Shown: positions 25,236 to 34,605, counted from the first letter of the stretch. The stretch: 64,000 nt of DNA from Hyalangium versicolor (GCF_020103695.1 NZ_JAHXBF010000027.1:1-64000), one strand, 5' to 3'. Translations and numbers: made by a program. Notes: generated by a model not told the origin, from the sequence alone.

Positions 25236-27074
25236 ATGTACGCCGATCTGATCCTGCACAATGGTCGTCTGCACACCGTCGACCGGGAGAACCCCACCGC
25301 CAGCGCCGCCGCCATCAAGGACGGTCGGTTCATAGCCGTCGGCGGTGACGCCGAGGTCATGGCCCTGCGCGGTAGCGCCACCCAGGTCATCGACCTGCAG
25401 CGGCGCACGGTCATCCCGGGCCTCAACGACTCGCACCTGCATCTGATTCGCGGCGGTCTCAACTACAACCTGGAGCTGCGCTGGGAAGGTGTGCCCTCGC
25501 TGGCCGACGCCCTGCGCATGCTCAAGGAGCAGGCTGCCCGCACCCCGGCGCCACAGTGGGTGCGGGTGGTCGGCGGCTGGACCGAATTCCAGTTCGCCGA
25601 GAAGCGCATGCCGACCCTCGACGAGCTCAACCAGGCCGCGCCGGAAACCCCGGTGTTCGTCCTTCACCTGTACGACCGTGCGCTGCTCAACCGTGCCGCG
25701 CTCCAGGCCGTCGGCTACGGCCGCGACACGCCCAACCCGCCCGGCGGAGAGATCGTCCGCGACGCCAAGGGGAACCCGACCGGCATGCTGGTGGCACGGC
25801 CCAACGCGATGATCCTCTACTCCACGCTGGCCAAGGGGCCGAAGCTGCCGCCGGAGTACCAGGTGAATTCGACCCGTCAGTTCATGCGCGAGTTGAACCG
25901 CCTCGGCCTGACCAGCGCGATCGACGCTGGCGGTGGTTTCCAGAACTACCCGGACGACTACCAGGTGATCGAGCAGCTGGCCCGGGAGAACCAGCTGACC
26001 GTGCGCATCGCCTACAACCTCTTCACCCAGAAGCCCAAGAGCGAGTTGGCCGACTTCCAGCGCTGGACGGGGTCGGTCCAGTATGGCCAGGGCAACGACT
26101 TCTTCCGCCACAATGGCGCTGGCGAGATGCTGGTGTTCTCCGCCGCCGATTTCGAGGACTTCCTCGAGCCGCGCCCGGACCTGCCGGGGGCCATGGAGCA
26201 GGAACTCGAGCCGGTGGTGCGCCACCTGGTGGAGAACCGCTGGCCGTTCCGCCTGCATGCCACCTACGACGAGTCCATCTCGCGCATGCTCGACGTGTTC
26301 GAGAAGGTCAACCGCGACATTCCGTTCAATGGCCTGCCCTGGTTCTTCGACCATGCCGAGACCATCTCGCCGAAGAACATCGAGCGGGTGCGGGCACTCG
26401 GCGGTGGCATCGCCATCCAGGACCGTATGGCCTTCCAGGGCGAGTACTTCGTCGACCGCTACGGGGCCAAGGCCGCCGAGCAGACCCCGCCGATCCAGCG
26501 CATGCTCGACGCGGGTGTGCCGGTGGGTGCCGGCACCGACGCCACGCGGGTGTCCAGCTACAACCCCTGGACCTCGCTGTACTGGTTGGTCACCGGAAAG
26601 ACCGTCGGCGGCCTGTCGCTGTACCCGCGAGGACTGTCTCGGGAGACCGCGCTGCAGTTGTTCACGCAGGGCAGCGCCTGGTTCTCCAACGAGCAGGGCA
26701 AGAAGGGCCAGATCAAGGTGGGCCAGTTCGCCGATCTCGCGGCGCTGTCGGCGGACTACTTCAGCGTCGAGGCGGAAGCGATCAAGTGGATCGAGTCGGT
26801 GCTCACCGTGGTCGGCGGCAAGGTCGTCCATGCCGTCGCTGAGTTCGACAAGCTGTCGCCGCCGCGCCTGCCGGTGATGCCGGACTGGTCGCCGGTGGTC
26901 AAGGTCTCCGGCCATTGGAAGCCGGCCGCACCGGTGGCCGCCCAGATGCACCAGTGCGCTGGAGCCTGCACGGTACACGCGCACAGCCACGAGAAGGCTC
27001 GCCGGTCGTCGGTGCCGGTCAGTGACTACCAGGGCTTCTGGGGCATCTTCGGCTGCTCCTGCTTCGCCTTCTAG
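25236..27074 (+). CDS. YtcJ-like amidohydrolase
   Basis: 612 residues of the amidohydrolase superfamily (amidohydro_3). It shows the N-terminal LHNGRLHTVD and VIPGLNDSHLHL (H-x-H metal site), then RLHATYDES, FFDHAE and the C-terminal GAGTDATRVSSYNPW with the metal Asp. Members hydrolyse C-N bonds in amides or formamides; the substrate is unknown. The last ~60 residues, beyond the normal family end, are His/Cys rich (MHQCAGACTVHAHSHE, GIFGCSCFAF). The codon style of this gene and the next two resembles Pseudomonas/Burkholderia genes more than its neighbours. It is convergent with the LysR gene. Confidence 0.88.
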   Translation: MYADLILHNGRLHTVDRENPTASAAAIKDGRFIAVGGDAEVMALRGSATQVIDLQRRTVIPGLNDSHLHLIRGGLNYNLELRWEGVPSLADALRMLKEQAARTPAPQWVRVVGGWTEFQFAEKRMPTLDELNQAAPETPVFVLHLYDRALLNRAALQAVGYGRDTPNPPGGEIVRDAKGNPTGMLVARPNAMILYSTLAKGPKLPPEYQVNSTRQFMRELNRLGLTSAIDAGGGFQNYPDDYQVIEQLARENQLTVRIAYNLFTQKPKSELADFQRWTGSVQYGQGNDFFRHNGAGEMLVFSAADFEDFLEPRPDLPGAMEQELEPVVRHLVENRWPFRLHATYDESISRMLDVFEKVNRDIPFNGLPWFFDHAETISPKNIERVRALGGGIAIQDRMAFQGEYFVDRYGAKAAEQTPPIQRMLDAGVPVGAGTDATRVSSYNPWTSLYWLVTGKTVGGLSLYPRGLSRETALQLFTQGSAWFSNEQGKKGQIKVGQFADLAALSADYFSVEAEAIKWIESVLTVVGGKVVHAVAEFDKLSPPRLPVMPDWSPVVKVSGHWKPAAPVAAQMHQCAGACTVHAHSHEKARRSSVPVSDYQGFWGIFGCSCFAF

Positions 27075-27111
27075 AAGCGCCGCTACGGAGCAGAGGGAGG
27101 GGCCAGGTCGG

Positions 27112-27143
27112 GCCGGTGAGCGCGTTGGACTGACGCCACCGGC
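27112..27143. terminator. Possible weak hairpin between convergent genes
   Basis: GCCGGTG (27112-27118) can pair with CACCGGC (27137-27143), with an inner GCG/CGC. No T-run follows, and the right arm touches the LysR stop codon. It is a weak candidate only. Confidence 0.3.
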
Positions 27144-28133
27144 TCATCCTCCGTGGGTTGCTACCGCCAGGGCCTCCGGGATTTTTTCCCGCATCAACTC
27201 CACGAACCTGCGCAGCCTCGCCGGATGGAAGCGCGCATACGGATAGAGCAGGTACATCGGCAAGGGCGAGGCTCGCCAGCGCGGCACCAGGTGCAGGAGT
27301 CGGCCACGCACGATGTCTTCATGGAGCACCCAGGACGAGCCCACGCAGACGCCAAGGCCCTTCACCGCCGCACTGCGGAGGGCATAGAGGCTGTCCGTGC
27401 TCATGCGCGGCTGGAAGCTGATGGGCTGGACCTCACCGGTGGCCACGTGGGTCAGTGCGATCTCGTTACGGTAGAAAGTGCGCAGCGACAGCCAGGGCAG
27501 CCGTGCAAGCTCGTCAGGGTGGGTCGGTACGGGCACTCCCGCCAGCACTGAGGGCGCGGCCGCGACGATGCGCGGCACTTCGGCCACGCGGATGGCCACC
27601 ACGCTGGGGTCATGCACCTCGCCGACGTGGATTGCACAATCGATCCCGTGCGCGATGAAATCCACCGCCCGGTCGTGCAGCAGCCATTCGACCGATACCC
27701 GCGCGTAGCGATTCAGATACTCCGTCAACGGCTCCACCAGTAACTGTTGTCCGAACGCATGGGGCACCACGACGCGCAGCGTGCCCTCCGGCTCGTCGCT
27801 CGCGCCACGCAGGTCGGCCTCGAACATTTCCCAGTTGGCCAGCAGCTCCTTCGCCCGTTCGTAGCAGCGTGCGCCGTCTTCGGTGAGCTTCATGGCATGG
27901 GTGGAGCGCTGGAGTAGCCGCAGCCCCAGCGAGCGCTCCAGCGCTTGGAGCCGACGGCTCACCGTCGGCTGCGTGGTGCCTAGCTGCGCGGCGGCGGAGG
28001 ACAAGCTCCCGGCGTCGACGATGCGGATGAAGGTCTGCATCAACTCGAGCCGGTCGGCAGTGGCTGGCGCGGTGGGTTGGGGAATCCGCTTCTGCGCAGC
28101 ACGCGGCTGGGTCGACTTTGAAGGGTGGGGCAT
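27144..28133 (-). CDS. LysR-family transcriptional regulator
   Basis: 329 residues with a ~28-residue N-terminal extension before the usual start of the winged helix (LELMQTFIRIVDAGSLSSAAAQLGTTQPTVSRRLQALE). The effector-binding domain follows (GTLRVVVPHAFGQQLLVEPL ...). It is divergent from the MFS exporter gene at 28256, and a dyad ATACGC-GGA-GCGTAT lies between them, so it probably controls the exporter and itself; the convergent amidohydrolase may belong to the same regulon. Confidence 0.92.
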   Translation of the reverse strand: MPHPSKSTQPRAAQKRIPQPTAPATADRLELMQTFIRIVDAGSLSSAAAQLGTTQPTVSRRLQALERSLGLRLLQRSTHAMKLTEDGARCYERAKELLANWEMFEADLRGASDEPEGTLRVVVPHAFGQQLLVEPLTEYLNRYARVSVEWLLHDRAVDFIAHGIDCAIHVGEVHDPSVVAIRVAEVPRIVAAAPSVLAGVPVPTHPDELARLPWLSLRTFYRNEIALTHVATGEVQPISFQPRMSTDSLYALRSAAVKGLGVCVGSSWVLHEDIVRGRLLHLVPRWRASPLPMYLLYPYARFHPARLRRFVELMREKIPEALAVATHGG

Positions 28134-28156
28134 GAGGGGGCGCTTCCCGGTGCTTG

Positions 28157-28171
28157 ATACGCGGAGCGTAT
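28157..28171. promoter_or_regulatory. LysR-type operator dyad
   Basis: ATACGC-GGA-GCGTAT is a perfect dyad and contains the T-N11-A frame of LysR boxes. It lies 23 bases upstream of the LysR start codon and 85 bases upstream of the MFS start, where an autoregulating LysR protein would bind. Confidence 0.55.
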
Positions 28172-28255
28172 AACTGCTGTGCGGAGCACGCTACTACCGG
28201 CACCTACCCCTCTGGCGCACACTCCCCTCGACTCGCATCGCCAAGGGAGAACAAT

Positions 28256-29548
28256 ATGTCCTTCATTCGTGCCGTACATGGAACCGCCGGAACCGGCACC
28301 ATGGCTACGGGGGGCTCCGTCGCTCCGGCCAGCCCGCCTCAGCCCACGATGGCCAGCCACTGTGGCAGCGAGCCCTTGTCGGGTGGCCTGCGCCTGTTGC
28401 TGGCTGCGGGCGCTGGGCTCTCGGTGGCGTCGATCTACTACAGTCAACCGATGCTGGCGGTGATGGGCTCCACCATTGGCGCCTCGGATACCGCGGTGGG
28501 GCTGGTGCCCACGCTCACTCAGTTGGGATACGCGCTGGGCATCCTGCTGCTGATCCCCCTCGGTGATCGCTTCGACCGGCGCACCATCATCCTCACCAAG
28601 GCCTCCCTGCTGAGTGTGGCGCTGCTGTTGGGGGGCATCGCGCCGGACGTCGGCGTGTTGCTGGCGGTGAGCTTCGCCGTCGGCCTGACGGCAACCATGG
28701 CGCAGGACATTGTCCCGGCCGCCGCGACCCTGGCCCCCGAGCGTGAGCGCGGCAAGGTGGTCGGTACGGTGATGACTGGTCTGTTGCTCGGCATCCTGCT
28801 GTCCCGGGTCATCAGTGGAGTGGTCGCTGAGCACTTCGGCTGGCGCGCCATGTACGTGATCGCCTCCGCCAGCGTGATCCTGATCGGCGCGGCGGCCTGG
28901 CGCGGACTGCCCAACTTCCGTCCCACCAGCACGCTCTCATACGGTGCTCTGCTCGGTTCGCTCGCCAGCCTGTGGCGCAAGCACGGAGCCCTGCGCCGGG
29001 CCGCGCTGGCTCAGGGCCTGCTCTCGATCGGCTTCAGTGCATTCTGGTCCACCCTGGCCGTGATGCTGCATGGTGCGCCGTTTCACCTGGGCAGCGCGGC
29101 GGCTGGTGCCTTCGGCCTGGCTGGTGCGGCTGGTGCGTTGGGCGCGCCAGTGGCGGGCCGTGTCGCGGATTGCTTCGGCCCCGAGTTGGTCACGCGCCTG
29201 GGCGCTGGACTGACCGCTCTCTCGTTCGCCACGATGCTCACGTCTCCGTGGCTCGAGCCGAACGCTCGGCTGTGGCTGCTTGCCGGCAGCGCGATCGGTT
29301 TCGACCTCGGCGCCCAGATCATGCTCGTGGCACATCAGACGATCGTCTTCGGCATCGACCCTGCCGCACGCAGCCGGCTCAACGCGGTGCTGTTCGTCTG
29401 CATGTTCATCGGCATGTCCCTTGGTGCGGCGAGCGGCAGTCTCGTGCTGGCCCACTGGGGATGGGTGGCGGTGACGCTGCTGGCGACCGCCTCGGCGCTG
29501 GCTGCCTTGCTGGTCCGCCTGCTTCCGGGAACCCGCACGGTCCGTTGA
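28256..29548 (+). CDS. MFS transporter, drug/metabolite exporter type
   Basis: 430 residues from the ATG at 28256 with AAGGGAG upstream. After a hydrophilic N-terminus of about 45 residues there are twelve hydrophobic segments. The loop 2-3 motif GDRFDRRTIIL and the segment LLGILLSRVISGVVAEHFGWR are typical of YgaY/sugar-efflux-like MFS exporters. It is divergent from the LysR gene and next to the amidohydrolase, and may export the substrate or product of that enzyme. Confidence 0.88.
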   Translation: MSFIRAVHGTAGTGTMATGGSVAPASPPQPTMASHCGSEPLSGGLRLLLAAGAGLSVASIYYSQPMLAVMGSTIGASDTAVGLVPTLTQLGYALGILLLIPLGDRFDRRTIILTKASLLSVALLLGGIAPDVGVLLAVSFAVGLTATMAQDIVPAAATLAPERERGKVVGTVMTGLLLGILLSRVISGVVAEHFGWRAMYVIASASVILIGAAAWRGLPNFRPTSTLSYGALLGSLASLWRKHGALRRAALAQGLLSIGFSAFWSTLAVMLHGAPFHLGSAAAGAFGLAGAAGALGAPVAGRVADCFGPELVTRLGAGLTALSFATMLTSPWLEPNARLWLLAGSAIGFDLGAQIMLVAHQTIVFGIDPAARSRLNAVLFVCMFIGMSLGAASGSLVLAHWGWVAVTLLATASALAALLVRLLPGTRTVR

Positions 29549-29565
29549 GTCACTTCGGTACGGCT

Positions 29566-30405
29566 TCACCCGGGCGTTCGCGCTCGCTCGAGGAGGGCAT
29601 GCATACCGCTGGACAGGGCACGCAGGCGGAGCAGTGCGCGCTCGTGCTCCCCATCGCCGATGGCTTTCCAGATCTCCATCTGCGTGTCGGCCAGACCTTC
29701 GATCGTGAGCGGGTAGGTCGCGGCTTCGGGGACGGATCCCTTCTCGTTGATCAGGTAGCGGCCATTCAGGGCGAATAGCACCTGGGCGAGGCAACTCAGT
29801 GCCCGGTAGGCACACCCCGCGATGTGCGTGCGCTCGCCGCGCCGGGCCGCGATCTCGGCGTTGTCGATGGCGAAGTCCACCTCCCAACCGAAGCGGGCGA
29901 CCAGCGCATCCTTCAGCACTTCCGGATATGGCTGTGTCTCGCCCTTCAGTGCGGCAATGACACCGGACGGGTCGAAGAGCGGGCGGCACGTGTCGACCTC
30001 ACCCATCCAGATGGTCGAGCAGAAGCCGTGGGGGTGGCCCACCTGATGGTTCATCGAAAAGAGGCCCTTCCGCGCGTCGGCGATGACAGCTCGCACACGG
30101 CTGAGGTCGCGGTAGAGGAAGTCGACCTCGACGCCACCGATGCTGAGCCAGCCACCGCCGATGATCCACGGGCCCCATTCACCGATCCGGGTCACCGTCG
30201 ATGACGGATCGTCGACTAATGGGACGATGGCCGAGCGCAGTGCCTCGACGTCGAGCGGAGCCTCCGGCTCATAGTAGAGGCCGATGTCGTAGTCGGAGGC
30301 GGGGCCCGCCGTTCCTCTTGCGCGCGAGCCGCCGAGGACGATGGCCGACAGGCCCCCGACGGGCTTGAGCGCCTCAACGATACAGACAAGGACGGAATCC
30401 TCCAT
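29566..30405 (-). CDS. Nucleotidyltransferase-domain protein (kanamycin-nucleotidyltransferase-like fold)
   Basis: 279 residues. The N-terminus carries the classical pattern VLGGSRARGTAGPASDYD (GGS-x9-D-x-D; the pair is DYDIG) and a third acidic residue in VEVDFLY. The C-terminal half is helical (AALKGETQPYPEVLKDAL, AGCAYRALSCLAQVLFALNG) as in DUF4037 and antibiotic-modifying enzymes. It may adenylylate an aminoglycoside or an unknown target. Convergent with the MFS gene and followed on the same strand by none; the MHS transporter gene lies upstream on the same strand, 16 bases away, so the two may be cotranscribed. Confidence 0.78.
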   Translation of the reverse strand: MEDSVLVCIVEALKPVGGLSAIVLGGSRARGTAGPASDYDIGLYYEPEAPLDVEALRSAIVPLVDDPSSTVTRIGEWGPWIIGGGWLSIGGVEVDFLYRDLSRVRAVIADARKGLFSMNHQVGHPHGFCSTIWMGEVDTCRPLFDPSGVIAALKGETQPYPEVLKDALVARFGWEVDFAIDNAEIAARRGERTHIAGCAYRALSCLAQVLFALNGRYLINEKGSVPEAATYPLTIEGLADTQMEIWKAIGDGEHERALLRLRALSSGMHALLERARTPG

Positions 30406-30421
30406 TCCATCACCATGACAT

Positions 30422-32179
30422 CTAGTGTGTGTGGTAGATGGCGCTGTCCTTCGTCTCGCGCACGAACAGCAGCCCGATGACGAGCGTTATGGCGGCGACA
30501 ATGATGGGGTACCAGAGCCCCGAGTAGATGTCGCCCGTGGCCGCCACGATGGCGAACGCGGTGGTGGGCAGGAACCCGCCGAACCATCCGTTGCCGATGT
30601 GGTACGGGAGCGACATCGACGTGTAGCGGATGCGCGTGGGGAACATCTCCACGAGCATCGCCGCGATCGGCCCGTAGACCATGGTCACGTAGAGCACCAG
30701 CACCATGAGCAGGAGCACGACCGGCACATGGTTCACACGGGTGGGGTCCGCCTTGAGCGGGTAGCCCGCCGACTGGATGGCCGCGTTCAGCTCGCGATCG
30801 AAGCGCGCGGCCTCGGCCTTCGCATCTCCCCCTGTGCCCGAGCCGTGGGAAGCCGACGGCCCGTGTCCGAGCGACACCTCCGTCTTGCCCGAGCCCGCGG
30901 GGTCCGCCGCGTACGCGGCGATGACCGTCTCCCCCACGCGCACTGTGGCCGACTGCCCCGCGGAGAGCGCCACGTTGGAGTAGGGAATGCCGCGCTTGAC
31001 CAGGGCTGACTTCGCGATGTCACACGAACTGGTGAAGCTCGAGGTGCCCACCGGGTTGAACTGGAAACGGCACTCGTTCGGGTCGGCGCTCACCACCACC
31101 GGCGCGCGTGCGATGGCCTCCTCGAGCGCAGGGTTGGCGAAGTGGGTGATGGCCCGGAAGAGGGGGAAGTAGGTGACGATGGCCAGGGCCAGCCCCGCCA
31201 TGATGATGGGCTTGCGGCCGATACGGTCCGACAGCACCCCGAAGATGACGAAGAAGGGGGTGGCGAGCGCCAACGCCGCGGCAATCATCAGGTTCGCCGC
31301 CTGCGCGTCTATCTTGAGCGTTTGGGTGAGGAAGAACAGCGCGTAGAACTGCCCCGTGTACCAGACCACGGCCTGACCCGCGACGACGCCAAAGAGCGCG
31401 AGCAGGACGATCTTCAGGTTGCGCCACTCGGCGAAGGCCTCACGCAGCGGCGCCTTGGACGTCTTGCCCTCGGCCTTCATCTTTTGGAAGGCCGGAGACT
31501 CGCTGAGCATGAGCCGGATCCAGATGGAGACGGCCAGCAGGAGCACCGAGATGAGGAACGGGATGCGCCAGCCCCACGACTCGAAGGACTCGACGCTCAT
31601 CGACACACGGCAGCCGAGGATGACCAGCAGCGAGAGGAACAGGCCCAGGGTCGCCGTGGTCTGGATCCACGCCGTGTAGCGGCCGCGCTTGCCATTGGGC
31701 GCGTGCTCGGCCACGTAGGTCGCGGCGCCGCCGTACTCTCCTCCCAGCGCCAGGCCCTGCAGCAGCCGCAGTACGATGAGGATGACGGGCGCGATGATGC
31801 CCAGCGTCGCGTATCCCGGCAGCACGCCGACGATGAACGTCGAGATGCCCATGATGAGGATGGTGACGAGGAAGGTGTACTTGCGGCCCACCAGATCCCC
31901 GAGCCGCCCGAACACCAGCGCACCAAAGGGCCGCACCGCGAAGCCCGCCGCGAACGCGAGCAGGGCGAAGATGAAGGCCGCGGTGGGGTTGACGCCCGAG
32001 AAGAACTGCTTGGCGATGATCGCGCTGAGCGAGCCGTACAGATAGAAGTCGTACCACTCGAACACCGTGCCCAGCGACGAGGCGAAGATGACACGCCTCT
32101 CCTCGGAGGTCATGGGCCTGACGGTGGCGGCATCCGGAGGGCTGCTGGGGAGCGAGGCTTGAGCGTCGGGAGGGGCCAT
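30422..32179 (-). CDS. MHS-family MFS transporter with long extracytoplasmic insertion
   Basis: 585 residues, about 130 longer than usual ProP/ShiA/KgtP-type metabolite:H+ symporters. The N-terminal SSLGTVFEWYDFYLYGSLS, the RPFGALVFGRLGDLVGRKYTF loop and LRLLQGLALGGEYGGAATYVAEH are diagnostic for the family. Between the eighth and ninth helices is a hydrophilic segment of about 120 residues (from FANPALEEAIARAP through KAEAARFDRELNAAIQ), a form seen in some large MHS members. It probably imports an organic acid or compatible solute with protons. Confidence 0.9.
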   Translation of the reverse strand: MAPPDAQASLPSSPPDAATVRPMTSEERRVIFASSLGTVFEWYDFYLYGSLSAIIAKQFFSGVNPTAAFIFALLAFAAGFAVRPFGALVFGRLGDLVGRKYTFLVTILIMGISTFIVGVLPGYATLGIIAPVILIVLRLLQGLALGGEYGGAATYVAEHAPNGKRGRYTAWIQTTATLGLFLSLLVILGCRVSMSVESFESWGWRIPFLISVLLLAVSIWIRLMLSESPAFQKMKAEGKTSKAPLREAFAEWRNLKIVLLALFGVVAGQAVVWYTGQFYALFFLTQTLKIDAQAANLMIAAALALATPFFVIFGVLSDRIGRKPIIMAGLALAIVTYFPLFRAITHFANPALEEAIARAPVVVSADPNECRFQFNPVGTSSFTSSCDIAKSALVKRGIPYSNVALSAGQSATVRVGETVIAAYAADPAGSGKTEVSLGHGPSASHGSGTGGDAKAEAARFDRELNAAIQSAGYPLKADPTRVNHVPVVLLLMVLVLYVTMVYGPIAAMLVEMFPTRIRYTSMSLPYHIGNGWFGGFLPTTAFAIVAATGDIYSGLWYPIIVAAITLVIGLLFVRETKDSAIYHTH

Positions 32180-32255
32180 GGTGTTGCAATAGATACCACG
32201 CGAGGCTCGTGGACCCGATGGTCCCGTCCGATCGTCATTCTCTTGACACCACCCT

Positions 32256-32276
32256 CATGTTGACACTGTGAACATG
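32256..32276. promoter_or_regulatory. 21-bp near-perfect palindrome over a -35 box
   Basis: The sequence CATGTTGACAC-TGTGAACATG pairs in nine of ten positions around a central C. It overlaps a consensus TTGACA (32260-32265), about 40 bases before the oxidoreductase start codon. A second TTGACA lies at 32243-32248. The size suits a TetR-like dimer, but no TetR gene is adjacent. Confidence 0.5.
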
Positions 32277-32318
32277 GGCCGTAGTCTTGTGCCTTCAACG
32301 TGTGGCGGAGGGAGCGCG

Positions 32319-33497
32319 ATGAAGGACGCCGAATTCGACGTGGTCGTCTATGGAGCGAGCGGATTCACGGGCCGGCTCGTTGCTGAGCACCTGGTCCAGC
32401 GGACTGTTGCCCCGAAGCTGCGCTGGGCCATGGCCGGGCGCGATCTGGAGAAGCTCGCGACCGTGCGTGACGAGATCCGCGCGCCCGCGGATACGCCGCT
32501 GATTGCCGCCGCGGCAGACGACGCCGGGGCGCTGCGCGGCATGGTGGCGAGAACGAAGGTTGTGATTACCACCGTCGGGCCCTATCAACTGTATGGGGAT
32601 CAACTGGTAGCGGCCTGTGCGGCGGTGGGCACCGACTACCTGGACCTCTGCGGCGAGCCCGCGTGGATGCGGCGGATGATCGACAGGCACGAGGCCGAGG
32701 CCAAGGCGAGCGGCGCCCGGATCCTCTTCTCATGTGGTTTCGATTCCATTCCGTTCGAGCTGGGTGTGCTCTTCCTCCAGGACGCGACGAAATCGAAGTT
32801 CGGCGTCCCGGCCTCGAGGATCAAGGGGCGGGTGCGCGCGTTCCGCGGGTTGGTCTCCGGAGGCTCGCTGGCGAGCATGAAGGCCACGTTGGAGGCGGCT
32901 CGGGACGAGCAGACGGTCGCTCTGCTCAAGGATCCCTTCGCCCTGACTCCTGGCTTCCGCGGCCCCCCGCAGCCCGAAGGCGGTCTGCAGGCCAGGTACG
33001 ACGAGGATCTCGGCAGTTGGAACGCGCCCTGGGTGATGGAGGTGATCAACACCCGGAATGTGCACCGCTCGAACCATCTCCAGGGGCATCCCTACGGGCA
33101 GGACTTTCTCTACGACGAGCGCGTGCTGACGGGCCCCGGTGCCGAGGGTGAAGCGCGCGCCAAGGCCATGGCGGCAGCCAGCTCGCCCTTGGCGGATCCG
33201 AAAGCGCCGAAGCCAGGCGAAGGGCCCAGTCGGGAGGAGCGCGAGGCCGGTTTCTACGAGCTGATCTTCGTGGGTGTCACGAAGGATGGGCGCAAGCTGA
33301 GCGCCCTCGTTCGAGGAGACCGGGATCCCGGTTACGGCTCCACCTCCAAGATCATCGTGGAGACGGCCGCCCATTTCCTGCAGCACGGTGGGGCGGTTCG
33401 CGGCGGGATCTGGACACCCGGAGCTGCGCTGGGGCGGGGCCTCATCGAGCCGCTGACCCGATACGCCGGGCTCGGCTTTCAGCTGCTCGAGGAATAG
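32319..33497 (+). CDS. Saccharopine-dehydrogenase-like NAD(P) oxidoreductase (trans-acting enoyl reductase type)
   Basis: 392 residues starting MKDAEFDVVVYGASGFTGRL, with GGAGGGAG 5 bases before the ATG. The Rossmann motif GASGFTG (about 11-17) and the ITTVGPYQLYGDQLVAACA segment match the family of mycobacterial trans-acting enoyl reductases (Rv2953) and saccharopine-dehydrogenase-like proteins, which act on lipid or polyketide chains. The frame is open to 32268 but lacks similarity there. Substrate unknown. Confidence 0.85.
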   Translation: MKDAEFDVVVYGASGFTGRLVAEHLVQRTVAPKLRWAMAGRDLEKLATVRDEIRAPADTPLIAAAADDAGALRGMVARTKVVITTVGPYQLYGDQLVAACAAVGTDYLDLCGEPAWMRRMIDRHEAEAKASGARILFSCGFDSIPFELGVLFLQDATKSKFGVPASRIKGRVRAFRGLVSGGSLASMKATLEAARDEQTVALLKDPFALTPGFRGPPQPEGGLQARYDEDLGSWNAPWVMEVINTRNVHRSNHLQGHPYGQDFLYDERVLTGPGAEGEARAKAMAAASSPLADPKAPKPGEGPSREEREAGFYELIFVGVTKDGRKLSALVRGDRDPGYGSTSKIIVETAAHFLQHGGAVRGGIWTPGAALGRGLIEPLTRYAGLGFQLLEE

Positions 33498-33537
33498 CCT
33501 GACGCGGCGGTGCTCCGCCCCGCGCTCTGTCGATGAC

Positions 33538-34605
33538 TCAGCTGGGGAACTGCTGGGTCAGCAGCTCGTAGTAGAGGGGGGCGTGGTGCTGCCACCAGCC
33601 ATCATTGGGATTCTGGGGATTGGTTCCAGGCTTCCCCTGCAGGGTGATGGGAGTGCCGCACGCGGTGAAGTTGAACGTGGGCAGGAGCTTCAGGGTCGTA
33701 CCGGCATCCGCGGCCGTGCGCGTCTGGACGTACTTCTGCTGCTTCAGCATGGCCCCGAGCTTCTGGAGCGTGGGCTCGTGCCGCACCCGTGCGGCCTGCT
33801 GCTGCTGCTGTTGGGCCTTCCGAAGGTGTTCCGTGGCGGCGAGGATCTCCGGGGAAGTCGCGGCCGCCGCCAGGCCACCGGTGCTCACCAGGTTGGGCTT
33901 GTTGATGTCGTCGAGCAGCTCGAAGGTGAAGGGCACCTGGGGCACCCAGTCCTGATCGTTGTTGACCGTGAAGCCCATGCCGGTGTTCGAGACGATGGCG
34001 TTGTAGTCATCGCCATAGTGATCATTGCCCGGCTTGGGTTGCGCGAAGACGTACGACTTGTAGTTGTACGTGAAGCCGAACTTACCCAGCAGTGAGGAGT
34101 ACTGGAGGAACGAGCGGACCAGTGTGGCCATGGCCGCGCCCTGGCTGTGCCCTGTGATGAAGACGTCACTGCCGCTCGGGACGTGGGTCACCAGATTGAC
34201 GAGGATGCCGACGGTGGGATCGAGCAGCGTGAGGAAGGTGCCCATCGCAAAGCCCACGTGGACAGCTGCCTGCGTGTCCGCGGCGAAGCTGTAGGACAGC
34301 TCATAGCCGAGCGCCGAAACGGTCCCACTGGCAGGGATCATGACGGCCAGAGCGTCCTCCAGCTCGCTGCCGGTGAGCGCGACGGTGCCTCGGATGACGA
34401 CGGCGTATTGCTTGCTTCCCGAGGTGTTGTTCTTCCAGAGCTGCCACCGGTTGTCGAACGGTCCGAATTGCTGGGAGTCGAAGACGACCGACCAGTTCGA
34501 AGGGATGGGAGGCGGCGGAAGTCCCGGCGTGGTGCCTTCGATCTGCGCGCAGAAAGCGAGGAGAGGCTGTGCTTCCAAGACATTGAAGCCTGGCGTGAAG
34601 GCCAT
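33538..34605 (-). CDS. Class 3 lipase (alpha/beta hydrolase)
   Basis: 355 residues from the start at 34605, set by AGGAG 6 bases upstream. The nucleophile elbow ITGHSQGAAMA places Ser154; YAVVIRGTV and the later SNTGMGFTVNNDQDWVPQVPF give the oxyanion and acid regions of Lipase_3 proteins. No signal peptide is visible. A run of six Gln followed by AARV marks a helical insertion near residue 280. It would hydrolyse acylglycerols or other esters. Convergent with the oxidoreductase gene. Confidence 0.85.
   Translation of the reverse strand: MAFTPGFNVLEAQPLLAFCAQIEGTTPGLPPPPIPSNWSVVFDSQQFGPFDNRWQLWKNNTSGSKQYAVVIRGTVALTGSELEDALAVMIPASGTVSALGYELSYSFAADTQAAVHVGFAMGTFLTLLDPTVGILVNLVTHVPSGSDVFITGHSQGAAMATLVRSFLQYSSLLGKFGFTYNYKSYVFAQPKPGNDHYGDDYNAIVSNTGMGFTVNNDQDWVPQVPFTFELLDDINKPNLVSTGGLAAAATSPEILAATEHLRKAQQQQQQAARVRHEPTLQKLGAMLKQQKYVQTRTAADAGTTLKLLPTFNFTACGTPITLQGKPGTNPQNPNDGWWQHHAPLYYELLTQQFPS

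Noticed and set aside
24918..26990. 690-residue minus-strand open frame
   Set aside because: Antisense of the amidohydrolase, which has clear metal-binding motifs on the plus strand.
25236..29548. Transposon carrying the amidohydrolase block
   Set aside because: No transposase, terminal inverted repeats on both sides or target duplication was found; only one palindrome at the left.
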